This document shows, in pieces, positions 25,163 to 35,487 of a stretch of DNA of 44,941 bases (position 1 is its first letter; each line of letters starts with the position of its first letter). A program made the translations under genes and the position numbers. The DNA comes from Desulfobulbus sp. GTDB lineage: Bacteria > Desulfobacterota > Desulfobulbia > Desulfobulbales > Desulfobulbaceae. A model generated the notes under the pieces. It had not been told where the DNA came from and did no database searches. It saw only the letters and a list, made by a program, of their open reading frames with translations. The stretch spans positions 1 through 44,941 of the forward strand of contig JAQUEZ010000030.1 of assembly GCA_028684915.1 (NCBI GenBank). The letters are read 5' to 3'.

Positions 25163-26139
25163 AAGGGCTTCCTCGGGTTAAAGGTCGATATGGCAGCCAA
25201 CGACTCCCACAGTGCTTTTTGTTCGGGTGTACTCTGTGTCGGTGTCTGCAGAGAAATAATGGCGTACAGGTCGCCACGGGCGCCGTCGCCATCCGGCAAC
25301 CCTTTGCCGCGTAAACGAAATCGCCGTTTGGCGGACGTTTCTGCCGGAATTTTCAGGGAAACATCGCCATCAAGGGTGGGCACCGGAACAGTAGCGCCCA
25401 ACACTGCCTCCCAGGGCGACAAGTCCAGGTCGAGGTATAGGTCGGCGCCGCGTACCTGGAAATCGGGATGTTGGGCAAAGACGACCCGCAAATACAGGTT
25501 GCCCGAGCCGCCACCGTCCACGCCTTCCAGCCCCTTGCCGGCAAGCCGGATCATCTGCCCCTCGTGAACACCGGCGGGGATGGTGACGCGCAAAGTCTGG
25601 CTTACGGGTTGCCCGCCGCGCGGATCCGTGCGTTCGAGCCTGATCATGCGCGTCGAGCCGTGCAAGGCCTCCTCAAGCGTCACCATAATATCGTTTTCAA
25701 GATCATGCCCACGCTGGGCAAAAGTCCTTCCGCCCATTCCTGCTGCTCCCGTTCGCCCGAAATTGTCGAAACCACCGGATGCCCGGCCGCGACCGCTGAG
25801 AAACTGTTCAAAGAAATCGCTGAACCCCGTTCCCTCGAAATGGAACTCCGGGCCTCCTGCCGTGCCTCCGGTAAAGCCCTCTTCCTGTTGTCTCCCCTGC
25901 TGTGCAGGCTGATTCCAGTTTGCGCCCAATGCATCATATTTGCGCCGTTTTTCCGGGTCGCTGAGCACTTCGTTGGCCTCGTTGATGGCGCTGAATCTGT
26001 CTTCGGCTTTTGGGGTATCCTTGGCGACATCGGGATGAAACTTGCGGGCCAAGGTGCGGAACGCCTTTTTGATCTCCGGACCGGTGGCATTACGACCCAC
26101 CCCGAGGGTCTGGTAGTAGTCCTGAAATTCAACCGGCAT
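25159..26139 (-). CDS. cbpA: CbpA-like DnaJ co-chaperone
   Basis: A 326-residue type II J-domain protein. The J-domain is at about 6-70 with HPD at 35-37, preceded by [10 protein letters not shown]. The Gly/Phe-rich linker covers about 80-135. Two C-terminal substrate domains follow ([60 protein letters not shown]). There is no zinc-finger domain, as in CbpA. I chose the ATG at 26139 by comparison with E. coli CbpA (whose start also lies just before the J-domain); other ATG/TTG starts at 26148 and 26190 are possible and the ribosome site is weak. It overlaps cbpM by four bases. Confidence 0.9.
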   Translation of the reverse strand: MPVEFQDYYQTLGVGRNATGPEIKKAFRTLARKFHPDVAKDTPKAEDRFSAINEANEVLSDPEKRRKYDALGANWNQPAQQGRQQEEGFTGGTAGGPEFHFEGTGFSDFFEQFLSGRGRASGGFDNFGRTGAAGMGGRTFAQRGHDLENDIMVTLEEALHGSTRMIRLERTDPRGGQPVSQTLRVTIPAGVHEGQMIRLAGKGLEGVDGGGSGNLYLRVVFAQHPDFQVRGADLYLDLDLSPWEAVLGATVPVPTLDGDVSLKIPAETSAKRRFRLRGKGLPDGDGARGDLYAIISLQTPTQSTPEQKALWESLAAISTFNPRKPL

Positions 26140-26337
26140 GGACGCCATCCAAGTCAGCGGCCAAGTCGAACGATGCTCGTTTTGCGACAAACATGCAGGT
26201 GGTTGCAGCTGCTTGGTTCATCATTGCTCCTTTGTTGGGCCGCATCATCACTCTCACAGAATGTGCGCATTCCGGCGGGATAGCCGGGCCGTTATCTCAA
26301 CGCCGTGGTGCTTGTGCTCAGGAAATCGAAAACTGGA

Positions 26338-26976
26338 CTACGTACCGGCTCGCTGGCGCAGATGGTCCTTTAAATGGGATCGATCATTTATCATGTGTAA
26401 AAAAGGACCGTGCTTGGCCATTTCCACGATGCTGACAGAGGCTACGTCCATACTGATACGATCTCTATATCGCCCCATATCGATTCCTAAGAGGGAACAC
26501 AGCATAATGCGGAGGGTCGCTTTATGAGAGACGACAAGGACATTGCCCGACCTGCAGGTTTGCTCGATTTCCCCGAGCACAAGCGAACTGCGCCGCGCAA
26601 CATCGACCCCTCTTTCTCCGTCGGTAGGCGCATTCCAACCCGGATCGGCCAACCAGTGAACATAATCCTCGTGAAAGGCAAGATTCACCTCGTCGGGCGT
26701 TTTTCCTTCCCATTGACCATAGGCGAGTTCTTTGAACCCCTCCTTGAGTTGCATTTGGATTCCTGTTGCCGTGCAGAGAGGTTTGGCCGTTTCCATGGCC
26801 CGTCGCTGCGGACTGGAAAAGACGGCTGCCCAGGGGAGCGCCTTAAATGCATCGGCAAAATTCTCTCCCATCTCATACCCTTCAAGGGTCAATTCCGGGT
26901 CAAGAGTGCCGCAGTAACCGCCCACTTGACTGGCTGAGGTTTCTCCATGTCGTAAAAAATAGATAAAAACGCCCAT
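26338..26976 (-). CDS. Histidine phosphatase family protein (phosphoglycerate mutase-like)
   Basis: A 212-residue protein with the catalytic LRHGET motif at residues 8-13 (His10), typical of broad-specificity phosphatases and cofactor-dependent phosphoglycerate mutases. Further hallmarks are TLDPELTLEGYEMGENFADA, SSPQRRAMETAKPL, the acid in FKELAYGQWEGKT, and the second histidine in VLVVSHKATLRIML. The start has GAGGAAAGAGGAACAT upstream. It is 16 bases beyond the stop of the Na+/H+ antiporter gene, so the two are likely co-transcribed. The substrate cannot be predicted. Confidence 0.88.
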   Translation of the reverse strand: MGVFIYFLRHGETSASQVGGYCGTLDPELTLEGYEMGENFADAFKALPWAAVFSSPQRRAMETAKPLCTATGIQMQLKEGFKELAYGQWEGKTPDEVNLAFHEDYVHWLADPGWNAPTDGERGVDVARRSSLVLGEIEQTCRSGNVLVVSHKATLRIMLCSLLGIDMGRYRDRISMDVASVSIVEMAKHGPFLHMINDRSHLKDHLRQRAGT

Positions 26977-26992
26977 ATGTTCCTCTTTCCTC

Positions 26993-28597
26993 TCAACCTT
27001 TGCCAGGGGCAGCGATTGCAGTGAGTTCTTCGGTTGTCTTTTCTTCTTCACCTGATTCCAGCCGCAACAGGCGCGCATCGATGTCGGCCAGCAATTGCTC
27101 GTATATCACCTGACTCAGGACACCTTGCTGGAAGGAATCCAATACATGATTTTTCTCCGTCAGCAAGAGATGCCGGCGTGCCCATTGCGATTCCTGGGCG
27201 GCAATCACCGCACGGTCGAGATCCAGCTCGCCAATCAGTTCCCGCTCTTTTTTGATGCGTTTTTCATACGCGTTTTTCAGGCCTCCACGCACATCTTCCC
27301 CAGAGAAACCTATGTAGGACATGCGCTCCAATTCTTCGAGCGCGGCACTCGCAGCCTGCAGCTTGCCGCGAGCGAATTCATAAGCGGCCCGGTGTTCGCT
27401 TCCCTTGACGATTCCCAGCCAGCGGAGCAAGGGAGAGACCGTCATCCCATGCACCAAAATCGAAATCATCACCACGCCAAAGGTCATCGTGACCAGGAGT
27501 TCCCGGTGCAAAAAATCATACGGCAGGCTGAGGACCAGCACCATCGGCAGCCCCCCGCGCAATCCGCCCCAGGTCAGTACAACGCTCCATGACCAGGGAA
27601 TTTTCTCCCGGGTCTTGCGGATCAGGCTGGACACGGCGAAGATCACCAACGCCCGCCCTGCGGTCACAACCAGATACGCCACGAGAATCACTTTCCAGGA
27701 AGCGAGGAAGGCGTGGAAATGCACCTCCAGGCCTATGAGCAAAAACACCATCGAGTTCAAGGCGAAGGCCACGTATTCCCAAAAGGTTTCCACGGCAACC
27801 CGCGTGGACGGCGACATACCGGTTCGAGCACCGTAGTTGCCGCAGAGAACCCCGGCAGCCACGACCGCGATCACGCCTGAACAATGAAAATGCTCAGCCG
27901 TTACAAACGAGCCATAGGCCGCAATGGTGGTGAGGGTGATCTCGATCATGGCATCGTCAATCTGTTTGATCACCTGAGATGCCGCCAAGCCGACAGCGGT
28001 GCCAATGAGCCCGCCAAACCCGACAATTTTGAGAAAATCCGTTGCCAGTTGTCCGCTCGTGACGCTCACGCCGGTCACCAGGGTAAGACTCAGGGTAAAA
28101 AACACGATGGCCGTGCCATCATTGAGCAGGCTTTCCCCCTCCAGCAAGACCGACAATCGCCGCGGCACGCCTAGGCTTCGAAACACCGCGACGACGGCAA
28201 TCGGGTCGGTCGCCGAGATCAAGGCCCCGAACACCAAGGCGTATTGCCAGGTAAAATGCGGGGCCAGATGCAGCGTATTGACGGCGGGAGTCAGGACGAC
28301 AGTCGTCAACGCCACCGCCGCGGCCACGCCCGGTACGGCCAGCGATGCGATGGTCAGGCGGTTGCGCCAAAACTCGCGGAACTCGATGTGAAATGCAGCT
28401 TCAAACAACAGGCCCGGTAAAAAGACTGAAAACAGCAAGGCCTTGGTTAAATGGGGTGGAGTGAACAGATTCAAGATGCCGAGTGCCAACCCGGTGAGGA
28501 CCAGTGCCACGGTGTACGGCACATGCAGTTGCCGCACCGCAATGGCAACAGCAGCCGCGATCGAAAAAAGCAGAATCAAGATTGTTTCAGTCTGCAT
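26993..28597 (-). CDS. CPA1-family Na+/H+ antiporter (NhaP-like)
   Basis: A 534-residue protein with about 12 transmembrane helices in the first 400 residues and a cytoplasmic helical tail of about 130 residues. Key residues for CPA1 exchangers are visible: ISATDPIAVVAVF with Asp131, and EGESLLNDGTA with the Asn159-Asp160 pair, plus GLRGGLPMVLVLSLP. The tail contains regulatory-looking helices (ARGKLQAASAALEELERMSY and so on). It exchanges Na+ (or K+) for protons. The same window encodes an N-type ATPase that may also move Na+, so the two could cooperate in ion homeostasis; this is inference. Confidence 0.92.
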   Translation of the reverse strand: MQTETILILLFSIAAAVAIAVRQLHVPYTVALVLTGLALGILNLFTPPHLTKALLFSVFLPGLLFEAAFHIEFREFWRNRLTIASLAVPGVAAAVALTTVVLTPAVNTLHLAPHFTWQYALVFGALISATDPIAVVAVFRSLGVPRRLSVLLEGESLLNDGTAIVFFTLSLTLVTGVSVTSGQLATDFLKIVGFGGLIGTAVGLAASQVIKQIDDAMIEITLTTIAAYGSFVTAEHFHCSGVIAVVAAGVLCGNYGARTGMSPSTRVAVETFWEYVAFALNSMVFLLIGLEVHFHAFLASWKVILVAYLVVTAGRALVIFAVSSLIRKTREKIPWSWSVVLTWGGLRGGLPMVLVLSLPYDFLHRELLVTMTFGVVMISILVHGMTVSPLLRWLGIVKGSEHRAAYEFARGKLQAASAALEELERMSYIGFSGEDVRGGLKNAYEKRIKKERELIGELDLDRAVIAAQESQWARRHLLLTEKNHVLDSFQQGVLSQVIYEQLLADIDARLLRLESGEEEKTTEELTAIAAPGKG

Positions 28598-28673
28598 GAT
28601 TGCTTAGCGAGGTTTCAGAAGACCAAAGTTTCGCGTGGAGCGTATTCCAAAGCGGTCCGATCCGATTCACGAG

Positions 28674-29696
28674 TTACCCTCCTTCCATCGCGGCCGTGTA
28701 TTGGCCACGGCGTGCCGCCTGGTTGCATCTGGCCCGGTGTGAAAGCGCTTTTTGTGCCGCCGCCAAGTTGACCGCTTCGCCCTTCCAGATCTCCAACGCG
28801 GGTTGTTGAATCGCGCGGCCAAACGAAAAAGACATCGCCCATGGCTGTTGCGACTTGAAACGGACGTTCATGGCGTTCAAACGAGCCGAGGCCAGTTCCG
28901 CAGTTTGTCCACCGGACAAGAACGCAATCCCCGGAACTGCGGCGGGCACGGTCCGCAGCAAACACCTCACCGTGGCATCGGCCACCTCGTTTACAGATTC
29001 CTGTTTGGAGCAGGCCAATCCCGGAAGCACCATGTTAGGCTTCAGGAGCATGCCTTCGAGCAACACTTGCTGATCATGCAGATGATGAAAAACAGTGCCC
29101 AGAATCTGCTCGGTTACCTTGCGGCAACGCTCCAGGGTATGGTCACCATCCATGAGCACTTCCGGTTCGACAATGGGCACCAAGCCAGCCTTCTGGCACA
29201 ACGCTGCATAGCGGGCAAGTGCCAAAGCATTGGCCTCAATGCACCTTCGGCTCGGAAGGGCAGCATCAATGACAATCACCGCGCGCCACTTGGCAAAACG
29301 GGCGCCCATTTGCGCGTATTCTCCCAGGCGTTCGCGTAGCCCATCCAGGCCTTCAGTTACTTTTTCTCCGGGATGTCCGGCCAGATCCTTGGCTCCAAGG
29401 TCCACCTTGATGCCGGGAATAATGCCCGCATGGGTGAGGACTTGAACGAACGAAGTACCGTCATTTTTCTGTTGGCGAATCGTCTCGTCGTAGAGGATGA
29501 CGCCGCTGATGCACTCCCCGAGATCCGGCGTGGTGATAATCATTTCCCGGTAGGCGCGCCGAGCCTCCTTTGTTTGCGCAATCCCGTGCTGTGCAAAGCG
29601 CTTATCGCAGGTTGGCGTACTTTCATCTATCGCCAGCAGTCCTTTGTCGCCGGCCACCAGCATGCTCGCGGTATCGCCAAGTTCTTGTAGCCTCAT
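28674..29696 (-). CDS. Class I fructose-bisphosphate aldolase
   Basis: A 340-residue class I (Schiff-base) aldolase like those of animals and plants. Motifs in order are [16 protein letters not shown] (19-34), [19 protein letters not shown], the KWRAVI motif (136-141), [13 protein letters not shown] and the Schiff-base lysine in [13 protein letters not shown] (Lys219), then [12 protein letters not shown]. It splits fructose 1,6-bisphosphate to triose phosphates. The start ATG at 29696 overlaps the phosphoketolase stop (ATGA). Coupling to phosphoketolase and glycogen genes suggests a role in routing hexose phosphate. Confidence 0.93.
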   Translation of the reverse strand: MRLQELGDTASMLVAGDKGLLAIDESTPTCDKRFAQHGIAQTKEARRAYREMIITTPDLGECISGVILYDETIRQQKNDGTSFVQVLTHAGIIPGIKVDLGAKDLAGHPGEKVTEGLDGLRERLGEYAQMGARFAKWRAVIVIDAALPSRRCIEANALALARYAALCQKAGLVPIVEPEVLMDGDHTLERCRKVTEQILGTVFHHLHDQQVLLEGMLLKPNMVLPGLACSKQESVNEVADATVRCLLRTVPAAVPGIAFLSGGQTAELASARLNAMNVRFKSQQPWAMSFSFGRAIQQPALEIWKGEAVNLAAAQKALSHRARCNQAARRGQYTAAMEGG

Positions 29697-32068
29697 TTTG
29701 CATTGCCCCATTGCCAGTTACGAATTTCGGGCATATCCTCGCCGTTCTTATCGATATACTGCTTATGCTCGATCAGTTTATCAGCAAGCTGCTGCTTCAG
29801 ATAAATGCCCTTGTCGCCGGTCTGCGGCAGGCGGTCGATGGTATCCATCACCAAATGAAACCGGTCGAGATCGTTTAAGACCGTCATGTCGAACGGTGTG
29901 GTGATCGTGCCTTCTTCTTTGTAACCGCGGACATGGATGTTCGCGTGGTTGGTGCGGCGGTAGGTCAGCCGATGGACTAACCAGGGGTAGCCATGGAAGG
30001 CGAAGATGACTGGCTTGTCCTTGGTAAAGAGTTGGTCGAAATCCATATCGTTCAATCCGTGCGGGTGCTCGCTTTGCGGCTGGAGTTTCATGAGATCGAC
30101 GACGTTGACCACGCGTATTTTCAGATCGGGCAGATGCTCGCGCATTATGGAAACGGCCGCCAGCGTTTCCAGGGTGGGTACGTCGCCACAGCAGGCCATG
30201 ACCACATCCGGTGAAGAATCCTGATCGTTACAGGCCCACTGCCAGATGCCGACACCCTCGTTGCAGTGGATGACGGCCTCCTCCATCGTTAGCCATTGCG
30301 GTGCCGGGTGCTTGCCCGCAATCACGACATTGACGTAATGACGGCTCCTCAGACAGTGATCCATCACCGACAGGAGGCAATTGGCATCCGGCGGCAGATA
30401 CACGCGCACAATCTTCGCCTTCTTGTTGACAACATGGTCGATGAAACCGGGGTCCTGATGGGTGAAACCGTTGTGATCTTGCCGCCAGACATGGGAGGCC
30501 AGCAGGTAATTGAGCGAGGCAATCTTCCGCCGCCACGGCAGGTGGGACGTCACCTTGAGCCATTTGGCGTGCTGGTTGAACATTGAGTCGACAATATGAA
30601 TGAACGCCTCGTAGCTGTTCAGCAGTCCATGCCGCCCGGTGAGCAGGTAGCCCTCAAGCCAGCCCTGGCATTGATGCTCGCTGAGCATTTCCATCACGCG
30701 GCCTGTGGGCGCAAGAAATTCGTCGTTCGCCACGGTAGCGGCGTCCCATTGGCGACTCGTTGTTTCAAAAAGTGCCTCCAATCCGTTGGAGAGCGTCTCG
30801 TCCGGGCCAAAGACGCGAAAATTTCGCTGGTTACTATTGAAATCCGCCACATCACGAAGGAACCGCCCGAGGACATGGGTGTCTCCGATACCTCTCACCC
30901 CTGGCGCAGGAACATCGACCGCATAGTAGCGGAAATCGGGCATTTGCAGATCGCGCAGCAAGATGCCGCCATTGGCGTGGGGATTCGCCCCCATGCGGCG
31001 ATCGCCTTGCGGTGCCAATTCAGCCAATTCTGGTCGGAGACGGCCTTCCTCGGTGAAGAGTTCTTGCGGACGGTAGCTCTTGAGCCAGTCTTCCACCAGT
31101 TTGAGATGCTTAGGATGGGTGGCCGGGTCGGAGATCGGCACCTGATGCGCCCGAAAGGTACCTTCGATCTGCACGCCATCGACCACCTCCGGCCCGGTCC
31201 AACCTTTGGGCGATTTGAGGACGATCATGGGCCATCGCGGGCGCTCGGTTTTACCGTATATGCGGGCGTTCTCCTGAATTTTCTTGATCTGCGCCACCGC
31301 CGTGTCGAGCGTTGTGGCCATCGCCTCATGCATTAATTCGGGCTCGTGTCCCTCGACGAAATAGGGCGTCCAGCCGTAGCCGCGAAGCAACTGCTCCAAC
31401 TCTTCACGGGAAATGCGAGCAAGCACCGTCGGGTTGGAAATCTTATAGCCATTGAGATGCAAGATGGGCAGCACCGCGCCGTCGGTGGCTGCATCGAGGA
31501 ACTTGTTGGAATGCCAGGCAGTAGCCAAGGGTCCGGTTTCCGCTTCGCCGTCCCCCACCACACAGGCAACGATAAGATCCGGATTGTCGAATACGGCCCC
31601 GAACGAATGGCTGAGCGAATAGCCCAACTCGCCACCCTCGTGGATCGAACCCGGGCACTCCGGCGATGCATGGCTGGGGATTCCTCCGGGAAACGAAAAC
31701 TGGAGAAAGAGTTTCTGCAAGCCCGCCTCATCCTGGCTGATATTGGGATAGATCTCGCTATACGTCCCCTCAAGATAGGTATTGGCCACAACCGCCGGGC
31801 CACCATGTCCAGGCCCTGAGACATAAATCATATCCAGATCGAATTTCTTGATGATCCGGTTCAGGTGCATGTAAATGAAGTTCTGCCCAGGGGTCGTGCC
31901 CCAGTGGCCGAGCAGCATGTGTTTCACATCCGCGAGCGTCAGCGGCCGCTTTAAAAGCGGATTGTCGAACAAGTATATTTGCCCGACTGACAAGTAGTTG
32001 GCGGCGCGCCAATACGCATCCATTTTTTGGAGCAGGTCCGGAGTAAGTGTTTTGTTTTTTGTATACAT
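29693..32068 (-). CDS. xfp: Xylulose-5-P/fructose-6-P phosphoketolase
   Basis: A 791-residue thiamine diphosphate enzyme, normal length for the family. Signature regions are [19 protein letters not shown] (21-39), [17 protein letters not shown] (55-71), [32 protein letters not shown], the cofactor region [19 protein letters not shown] (172-190) and [20 protein letters not shown]. It cleaves xylulose 5-P or fructose 6-P to acetyl phosphate and a triose or tetrose phosphate. The start has an AAAGGA site. The aldolase gene overlaps its 3' end. It lies downstream of the 43-residue membrane peptide gene and of glgP on the same strand. Confidence 0.96.
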   Translation of the reverse strand: MYTKNKTLTPDLLQKMDAYWRAANYLSVGQIYLFDNPLLKRPLTLADVKHMLLGHWGTTPGQNFIYMHLNRIIKKFDLDMIYVSGPGHGGPAVVANTYLEGTYSEIYPNISQDEAGLQKLFLQFSFPGGIPSHASPECPGSIHEGGELGYSLSHSFGAVFDNPDLIVACVVGDGEAETGPLATAWHSNKFLDAATDGAVLPILHLNGYKISNPTVLARISREELEQLLRGYGWTPYFVEGHEPELMHEAMATTLDTAVAQIKKIQENARIYGKTERPRWPMIVLKSPKGWTGPEVVDGVQIEGTFRAHQVPISDPATHPKHLKLVEDWLKSYRPQELFTEEGRLRPELAELAPQGDRRMGANPHANGGILLRDLQMPDFRYYAVDVPAPGVRGIGDTHVLGRFLRDVADFNSNQRNFRVFGPDETLSNGLEALFETTSRQWDAATVANDEFLAPTGRVMEMLSEHQCQGWLEGYLLTGRHGLLNSYEAFIHIVDSMFNQHAKWLKVTSHLPWRRKIASLNYLLASHVWRQDHNGFTHQDPGFIDHVVNKKAKIVRVYLPPDANCLLSVMDHCLRSRHYVNVVIAGKHPAPQWLTMEEAVIHCNEGVGIWQWACNDQDSSPDVVMACCGDVPTLETLAAVSIMREHLPDLKIRVVNVVDLMKLQPQSEHPHGLNDMDFDQLFTKDKPVIFAFHGYPWLVHRLTYRRTNHANIHVRGYKEEGTITTPFDMTVLNDLDRFHLVMDTIDRLPQTGDKGIYLKQQLADKLIEHKQYIDKNGEDMPEIRNWQWGNAK

Positions 32069-32385
32069 AGTCGTTTTTCCTTTGATAGTCGCAGAGCGTT
32101 GAGAGGGCCGAAACAGAACTCAGGGGCCTGCTACGTCGTGATTGATCGGGCTGAGCAGCAAGCCGGAAACAAGGGAAAGCACCCTCGTTAGCGGAGGGTC
32201 GATTTTTTTTGATGGACTCGTAAAAATGATGTGCTCGTAAGAAGTCCATCGCATCCTGCAAGATGGCTCAGTAAAAACATAGATATACAAGGAGTAGCGT
32301 TTTCCTCGGCACGAAGGCATGGAGAAGGGAGGTCGAGTGTCGGCAAAACGCGTCGACGCAGGAGATCGAAGTTTTTACGACGCCA
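32069..32385. other. Intergenic region upstream of phosphoketolase
   Basis: About 317 bases. The first 140 bases upstream of xfp hold no recognisable element beyond its ribosome site; the remainder is the MITE-like element at 32210-32388, listed separately. No other reading frame is convincing. Confidence 0.6.
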
Positions 32386-32388
32386 TCA
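32210..32388 (+). mobile_element. MITE-like palindromic element, long form, copy 3
   Basis: A 179-base copy that starts TGATGGACTCGTAAAAA and ends TTTTTACGACGCCATCA. These ends are inverted repeats, 15 of 17 identical. The interior has tatacaaggagtagcg, a cgaaggcatg block and cggcaaaacgcgtcgacgc. The left hairpin arm is interrupted by an extra tgatgtgctcgtaag. The right end supplies the stop codon TGA of the 43-residue gene on the - strand. Both flanks are T-rich (A followed by 6-8 T), which might reflect a target duplication but is ambiguous because it is a homopolymer. Confidence 0.85.
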
Positions 32389-32517
32389 TTTTTTGGACAC
32401 TTTCATAATCAGAACAACCAGCAGCACCACCACCAGTACGCCGATTACCGTCCAGAGCCACATCCCTCCGCCACCGCCCATCCATCCGTTCATCCATCCA
32501 CTCATTTGATTCATCAT
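32386..32517 (-). CDS. 43-residue Met/Gly-rich single-helix membrane peptide
   Basis: A short gene with a textbook ribosome site (AAAGGAGG, seven bases before ATG). The N-terminus is MMNQMSGWMNGWMGGGGG, rich in Met, Trp and Gly, followed by one membrane helix (about 19-39: MWLWTVIGVLVVVLLVVLIM) and a basic end KVSKK. It resembles other tiny bacterial membrane peptides but I recognise no family. Its stop codon TGA is the first three bases of the MITE-like element's outer end. The original 3' end may therefore have been replaced by the insertion. It sits between glgP and xfp. Confidence 0.75.
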   Translation of the reverse strand: MMNQMSGWMNGWMGGGGGMWLWTVIGVLVVVLLVVLIMKVSKK

Positions 32518-32655
32518 TTCTATGCCTCCTTTGCGTTACGTTGTGTCGCGACCAACTCACCATCTCTAGGACAGGTAATTAGTACAAAAGACGGCTGTAT
32601 CAGTTGCATCGCCACAGTGTTCCTGGATTCGACATTTTGTTGGGCATCTTATCGG

Positions 32656-32747
32656 TGATGGACTCGTAAAACGGGGTTCACCTCCTGAAAAATGGCTCAG
32701 TAAAAACAAAGACATCCAAGGGTGTGTCGTTTTTTCCGGCGCCATCA
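32656..32747 (+). mobile_element. MITE-like palindromic element, short form, copy 4
   Basis: A 92-base copy. The left end is TGATGGACTCGTAAAAC, and the interior contains the shared blocks aaaatggctcagtaaaaaca and gacatccaagg. The right end reads CGTTTTTTCCGGCGCCATCA, as in the other short form at 15382. The last three bases, read on the - strand, are the TGA stop codon of glgP. Confidence 0.82.
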
Positions 32748-35291
32748 TCGTTGCCACAGGACCAGCGAGGCTTCCAGGGGAACGGTGACACCATCAAGGT
32801 TCGGGATTACCCGTGCGGTATAATCGAGCACCGGGCGAATCGCCGGCACCGCCGCCTTGTACACGTAGCCTCCAGCCGCACCCACGAGGTCCCGGACCCG
32901 ATGCATTTCTTGCCGAATTGGGTCTTCGCCGTTGATTCCGTCCGCATACAGCTCGACCCGCACCGTCTCCAGATCAAGGTCATCAAGATAGACCTGCACC
33001 TCGACGAGGTGCCGTTCTTCGTCGGACTCAACCATCATTTCACCAAAACGGAGCTTGCCCCATTGCTTTTGCAGGTTCTGCCGCCAATCGACAATTTCCT
33101 TGCCGACTGCGCCGTTATCAGCCGCCCGCTTGCTGTAGGCAACCGCCGCTGGCAGGTAGTATTTTTTTGTGTATTCCCGCACCGCACGACCGGCGGAAAA
33201 GCGTGGGGTCAACCGCGCCATACTTTCCCGCATCCGGGTTATCCAGGCAGTGGGAATGCCATGTCCATCACGGCTGTAAAACTCTGGGATAACCTGCTGC
33301 TCTAGCAGATCGTACAACGCCATGGCTTCAGCAGCATCCCAAGCCGGATCGTCGCCATGCTCCTGACCATCCCCCAGAGCCCATCCAACTTCGGGGGTAT
33401 AGGCCTCGGCCCACCAGCCATCCAGTTCCGAGAGATTGATGCCACCATTCACCAGGACCTTCATGCCGCTTGTTCCGCACGCTTCCCATGGTCGCCGGGG
33501 CGTATTCAGCCAGACATCAACCCCTTGCACCATTTGTTCGGTCACCAGCATGTCGTAATCGCTGAGAAAGGCTACATGCGGGCGAGCATCGGGGCGGCCG
33601 ATGAAACGGGTCCATTCCTGAATCAGGGCCTGTCCCGCTTGATCGGCTGGATGGGCTTTGCCGGCAATGATCAGCTGCACCGGGTATCTTTGATTGGTCA
33701 ATAGGCGCAGCAATCGTTCCGGGTCGTGCAGCAACAAATTCGGTCTTTTGTAGGTCGCGAAACGTCGGGCAAAGCCCAAGGTCAACACATTGGGATCAAA
33801 AATATTTTTGGCAGCTTCAAGGACCTCGGGGGCAGCACCGGAAATACCGAACTGTAAGCACAACCGCTTGCGTACATAGGCCACAAACGCCTTGCTGGCA
33901 GCGATGCGGAATTGCCAGAGAGTGGCGTCTGAAACACCACGGAGGTCTTGCTCCAGCGTCTCGGTCATACCCAACCAGCGTTCCTTGCCGCAGGCATCTG
34001 TCCAAAGGCTGTCTGACGCCACTGAGTCCCAGCTCGGCATGTGGACGCCATTGGTCACATGTTGGATCGGCACTTCCTTCTCGGGCCAGTGAGGAAAGAG
34101 TGGCTGCAGCATCTTCCGGCTCACTTTCCCGTGCAGACGACTAACGCCGTTGACCGCCCCGCTGCCACGAAGTGCCAGATAGGCCATGTTAAAGGGCTCA
34201 GAGGAATCGTTTGGGTTCAGGCGGCCCAAGGCCAAGAGATCATGAAGGGACAAACCGAGTTTTTGCTGAGCATAATCCCCAAGAAATTGTTCGATAAGTG
34301 CCGGGTCAAATCGGTCAAAACCGGCAGCTACCGCTGTGTGGGTCGTAAAAAGGTTCCCTGCCCGCGTCACGGCCAAGGCAACTTCAAAGGGTTGCCCGCT
34401 TGCTTCCATGAAACTTCGGGCTCGTTCCAAGACGGCAAAGGCCGCATGCCCTTCATTGAGGTGGCACACTTGCGGCTGGATACCGAGTGCGGTGAGCAGT
34501 CGCCAGCCGCCGATACCCAGGAGCAACTCCTGCTTGAGGCGCAGTTCGGGACCGCCGCCATACAGTTCACTGGTGATCCCTCGATGCGCAGGAAAGTTTG
34601 CCGCGTCGTTGCTGTCCAGCAGATACAGCTTGACGCGACCGACCTGCACCTGCCAGGCACGGAGCCAGACCGAGTAACCAGGCAAAGCGACCTCCAACCG
34701 TAACCACTCGCCGTTTGCCTGTCGCAGGGGGGTAATCGGCAGCTGTCCGGGGTCGTTGTAGGGATAGAGGGCCTGTTGCACGCCATCCTTGTCAATCACC
34801 TGACGAAAATATCCTTGTTGATACAGGATCCCCACACCAACCACGGGTACCCCTAGGTCGCTTGCGGCTTTCAGTTGATCGCCGGCAACATTGCCAAGTC
34901 CGCCCGAGTAGATGGGCAACGCCTCGCTCAGCATAAATTCCATGCTGAAATATGCGACGCATGTCAGAGGATCCTGCGCATGATCCCGCTGGAACCACGC
35001 AGGCGTTTCGACCTCTTGTCGCCTGGTTTTCACTAAGTTATCTACGTCGTTACGAAAAACTGGATCGGCCAATACGCGCTCGATCTTATCGCGTGAAACC
35101 GTCTGCAGGACCACCCATGGGTTATGAGTGATTTCCCACAATGCAGAATCGAACTGCCGCCACACTTCGTCGGTGGAATGATCCCACGAGCAACGCATAT
35201 CCAAAGCGAGCTCAGCCAGAGAATCAACCCCCTCGATTTCCGTTGGGAGAAAATTATAGAGGGGATGGAGGACGCGGGCTTGTTGACTCAT
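32745..35291 (-). CDS. glgP: Alpha-glucan (glycogen/maltodextrin) phosphorylase, GT35
   Basis: An 848-residue phosphorylase. Landmarks in order are VAYFSMEFMLSEALPIYSGG (about 111-130), GVPVVGVGILYQQGYFRQ, CHLNEGHAAFAVLE, FTTHTAVAAGFDRF, QHVTNGVHMPSW, GFARRFATYKRPNLL, and EACGTSGMKVLVNGGINLSE, where Lys611 should carry pyridoxal phosphate. It releases glucose 1-phosphate from alpha-1,4-glucans. It is 196 bases downstream of pgm with a MITE-like element between, and its own stop codon lies in another such element. The product feeds Pgm and then the phosphoketolase. Confidence 0.95.
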   Translation of the reverse strand: MSQQARVLHPLYNFLPTEIEGVDSLAELALDMRCSWDHSTDEVWRQFDSALWEITHNPWVVLQTVSRDKIERVLADPVFRNDVDNLVKTRRQEVETPAWFQRDHAQDPLTCVAYFSMEFMLSEALPIYSGGLGNVAGDQLKAASDLGVPVVGVGILYQQGYFRQVIDKDGVQQALYPYNDPGQLPITPLRQANGEWLRLEVALPGYSVWLRAWQVQVGRVKLYLLDSNDAANFPAHRGITSELYGGGPELRLKQELLLGIGGWRLLTALGIQPQVCHLNEGHAAFAVLERARSFMEASGQPFEVALAVTRAGNLFTTHTAVAAGFDRFDPALIEQFLGDYAQQKLGLSLHDLLALGRLNPNDSSEPFNMAYLALRGSGAVNGVSRLHGKVSRKMLQPLFPHWPEKEVPIQHVTNGVHMPSWDSVASDSLWTDACGKERWLGMTETLEQDLRGVSDATLWQFRIAASKAFVAYVRKRLCLQFGISGAAPEVLEAAKNIFDPNVLTLGFARRFATYKRPNLLLHDPERLLRLLTNQRYPVQLIIAGKAHPADQAGQALIQEWTRFIGRPDARPHVAFLSDYDMLVTEQMVQGVDVWLNTPRRPWEACGTSGMKVLVNGGINLSELDGWWAEAYTPEVGWALGDGQEHGDDPAWDAAEAMALYDLLEQQVIPEFYSRDGHGIPTAWITRMRESMARLTPRFSAGRAVREYTKKYYLPAAVAYSKRAADNGAVGKEIVDWRQNLQKQWGKLRFGEMMVESDEERHLVEVQVYLDDLDLETVRVELYADGINGEDPIRQEMHRVRDLVGAAGGYVYKAAVPAIRPVLDYTARVIPNLDGVTVPLEASLVLWQR

Positions 35292-35314
35292 TTTTTCTCC
35301 TGATGGTCGAAGAC

Positions 35315-35477
35315 TGATGGACTGGTAAAAAGTCCATCACACTCTAAGAGATGGCTAAGTAAAAACACAGATATACAAGGAGTAGCGTTTTTTTTCGGTG
35401 CGAAGGCATACCTCAGATATGTCGAGTGGCGAGAAAACGCTGCGACGCGGTAGATCGAAGTTTTTACGACGCCATCA
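35315..35477 (+). mobile_element. MITE-like palindromic element, long form, copy 5 (best copy)
   Basis: A 163-base copy. It starts with the hairpin tgatggact / ggtaaaa / agtccatca (35315-35339), then has the blocks gagatggctaagtaaaaaca and tatacaaggagtagcg. It continues tttttttcggtgcgaaggca, then an inverted pair tacctcagatatgtcg, then gagaaaacgctgcgacgcgg. It ends TTTTTACGACGCCATCA. It sits between the glgP start and the pgm stop (10 bases away), so it could affect transcription of glgP. Confidence 0.87.
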
Positions 35478-35487
35478 AGGCTGATTG

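Noticed and set aside
32375..32563. 62-codon open frame on the - strand overlapping the 43-residue peptide gene
   Set aside because: The frame of the 43-residue peptide has a consensus ribosome site and a membrane helix; this one has neither and is a shadow.
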